A DNA stretch of 15,137 bases from Actinomycetes bacterium (lineage in GTDB: Bacteria; Actinomycetota; Acidimicrobiia; Acidimicrobiales; RAAP-2), in assembly GCA_021805305.1 (NCBI GenBank), contig JAJZFO010000042.1, positions 1 through 15,137 of the forward strand. Direction: 5' to 3'. The notes below the pieces were generated by a model, which ran no database searches, was not told the origin of the DNA, and saw only the letters and a program-made list of their open reading frames with translations. Positions 14,097 to 15,137 of this stretch are shown here, piece after piece; position 1 is the stretch's first letter; every line of letters begins with the position of its first letter. The translations under genes were made by a program, and so were the position numbers.

Positions 14097-15137
14097 CTAC
14101 CCCAGGGCCCCAAAGTGTTGACGGGCACCCTGGTAGACGTCGAGGTACTCGTCGACCAGTCGCGCCATGGACCAGTTCTCGGCGTGCTCGCGCGCGGGCG
14201 CGGGATCCCAGCGCGGGGTATCGAGTACTCGCGTGATGGCGCCCTCGAGGCTCACGGGGTCGCCGGGTGTGAACAGTTCGGCGTACTGTCCCGCCGCGTC
14301 GCGGTAGCCCGGGATGTCGCTGGCGACGACGGGCGTCTCGCTGGCCATCGCCTCGAGCAATATCAATCCGAAGGATTCGCCGCGCGTGGCCGGCGCCACC
14401 ACTAGGTCCGCGCGTCGGTACCACCGGCGCTTCTCGGCGTCCGCGACGGCCCCGAGGAACACGACGTCGACGCCGGGACCCGCGGCGGTCTCCAGGGACG
14501 AGCGCTGGGGCCCGTCACCGATGACGACCAGGCGCCACGAGCCGACTCCTCGGTCGTTGTGGGCCCGTAGCGCCGCGATCGCGGTGGCCACACCCTTGCG
14601 TTCTTCCAGTCGACCCACCACGACCAGGGTCGGCACCGCCTGCCGCTCACGCGCGAATTCGACGAAGCGCGCGGTCTCGAATCCGTTGAAGAGGACGGTG
14701 GTCCTCGCGCCACACGACGCGTGCGCGGTGGCGGCGGCCTCGGGTGACACCGCCACGCAGGCGTCGAGGTGGCGAACCCAGCGCCGCAGGAGGGGCGCCG
14801 CCAGCGACACCGCCGGACCTCCTCCGCTGCGGTGAAAGGTCCCCACGGCGGCCGCGCGGTGTTGACGCAGCGTTCGCCAGCCCACCCGGGGTGCGAAGGG
14901 TTCGTGAAAGTGCACGACCTGAGGATCGAAGAGAGCGATCCGCGCCGTCGCCTCGCGCGCGGCGCCCGGCGAGAGCGTCAGCGGCGCGCGCGACCCGTTG
15001 GCGGGCACCCGCACGAGCCGACCGAGGCGCTCGACGCGCGCGGGGGTGTCGTAGCGGGAGCGGTCCCGTTCGTCGGGGGCCACGATCTGTACGAGGACGC
15101 CCCGGCGCGCCAGCTCCCGACTCATCGACAGGACCTG
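14097..15137 (-). CDS. pimA: GT4 glycosyltransferase, PimA-like (phosphatidylinositol mannosyltransferase), 5' end cut by window edge
   Basis: The reading frame is open to the right edge, giving 346 residues and lacking perhaps 20 N-terminal ones; the Met at 15125 is internal (the frame reads QVLSMSRELARRG across it). PimA transfers mannose from GDP-mannose to phosphatidylinositol on the inner face of the membrane, the first step of PIM synthesis. PimA-like landmarks, numbered from that Met, are NGSRAPLTLSP (43-53), VVHFHEPFAPR (70-80) and GTFHRS (95-100, catalytic-type His98). The nucleotide-sugar site has GRLEERKG (171-178), and the GT-B signature is GESFGLILLEAMASETPVVA (249-268). In M. 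tuberculosis PimA the same HEP, TFH and GESFG landmarks occur, and pimA lies upstream of pdxS there too. The exact acceptor is inferred; another GT4 mannosyltransferase is possible. Confidence 0.85.
   Translation of the reverse strand, partial: QVLSMSRELARRGVLVQIVAPDERDRSRYDTPARVERLGRLVRVPANGSRAPLTLSPGAAREATARIALFDPQVVHFHEPFAPRVGWRTLRQHRAAAVGTFHRSGGGPAVSLAAPLLRRWVRHLDACVAVSPEAAATAHASCGARTTVLFNGFETARFVEFARERQAVPTLVVVGRLEERKGVATAIAALRAHNDRGVGSWRLVVIGDGPQRSSLETAAGPGVDVVFLGAVADAEKRRWYRRADLVVAPATRGESFGLILLEAMASETPVVASDIPGYRDAAGQYAELFTPGDPVSLEGAITRVLDTPRWDPAPAREHAENWSMARLVDEYLDVYQGARQHFGALG

Noticed and set aside
14089..14424. Upstream in-frame extension of the M48-like gene.
   Set aside because: Arg-rich shadow of the glycosyltransferase; the ATG at 14088 sits 8 bases after that gene's stop.
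1..15137. Search for CRISPR arrays, tRNA or rRNA genes, insertion sequences and long repeats.
   Set aside because: Nearly every base is covered by identified genes; no spaced repeats, transposase motifs or tRNA-like segments were seen by eye.

Overview
The window is a GC-rich bacterial chromosome segment with fourteen genes, all on the minus strand, packed almost end to end. The longest gap is 55 bases, several junctions overlap by 1 to 8 bases, and there are no RNA genes, mobile elements or CRISPR arrays. The gene content and order (PimA-like glycosyltransferase, pdxS, pdxT, yebC, ruvC, ruvA, ruvB, yajC, secD, secF, rel, hisS, aspS, rarA) follow the order I recall for the Mycobacterium tuberculosis Rv2610c to Rv2559c region, with the intervening mycobacterial genes missing. 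With the actinobacterial-style SOS box and the SecD/SecF signatures, this suggests a high-GC actinobacterium, possibly a deep-branching lineage such as Acidimicrobiia. The phylum is well supported; the class is a guess.

In the direction of transcription (right to left), the window opens inside a GT4 glycosyltransferase gene (15137-14097) of the phosphatidylinositol mannosyltransferase type. A small membrane-anchored protein follows (14088-13186); its fold motifs look like an M48 metallopeptidase that has lost its zinc-binding and catalytic residues. Next come the two subunits of the DXP-independent pyridoxal 5'-phosphate synthase (pdxS, pdxT), the YebC translation/regulatory factor, and the Holliday-junction resolution genes ruvC-ruvA-ruvB, linked by ATGA overlaps. 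A near-perfect LexA box sits on the ruvC start codon, just downstream of a TACAAT -10 element, which predicts a leaderless, SOS-inducible ruvCAB transcript inside the longer gene run.

The second half holds the Sec translocon accessory genes yajC-secD-secF, the bifunctional (p)ppGpp synthetase/hydrolase rel, the aminoacyl-tRNA synthetases hisS and aspS, and the start of rarA, which runs off the left edge. AspRS carries the histidine associated with non-discriminating enzymes, so it may also charge tRNA-Asn with aspartate. The layout suggests one or a few long transcripts covering envelope lipid synthesis, cofactor synthesis, recombination, secretion, stringent response and translation.

I did not find an undescribed multi-gene defence or mobile system; this is a conserved housekeeping region. 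The points worth a second look are the SOS box on the ruvC start codon, the degenerate M48-like protein, an altered acidic pin in RuvA, and a rarA reading frame whose family-like N-terminus extends upstream of any usual start codon.
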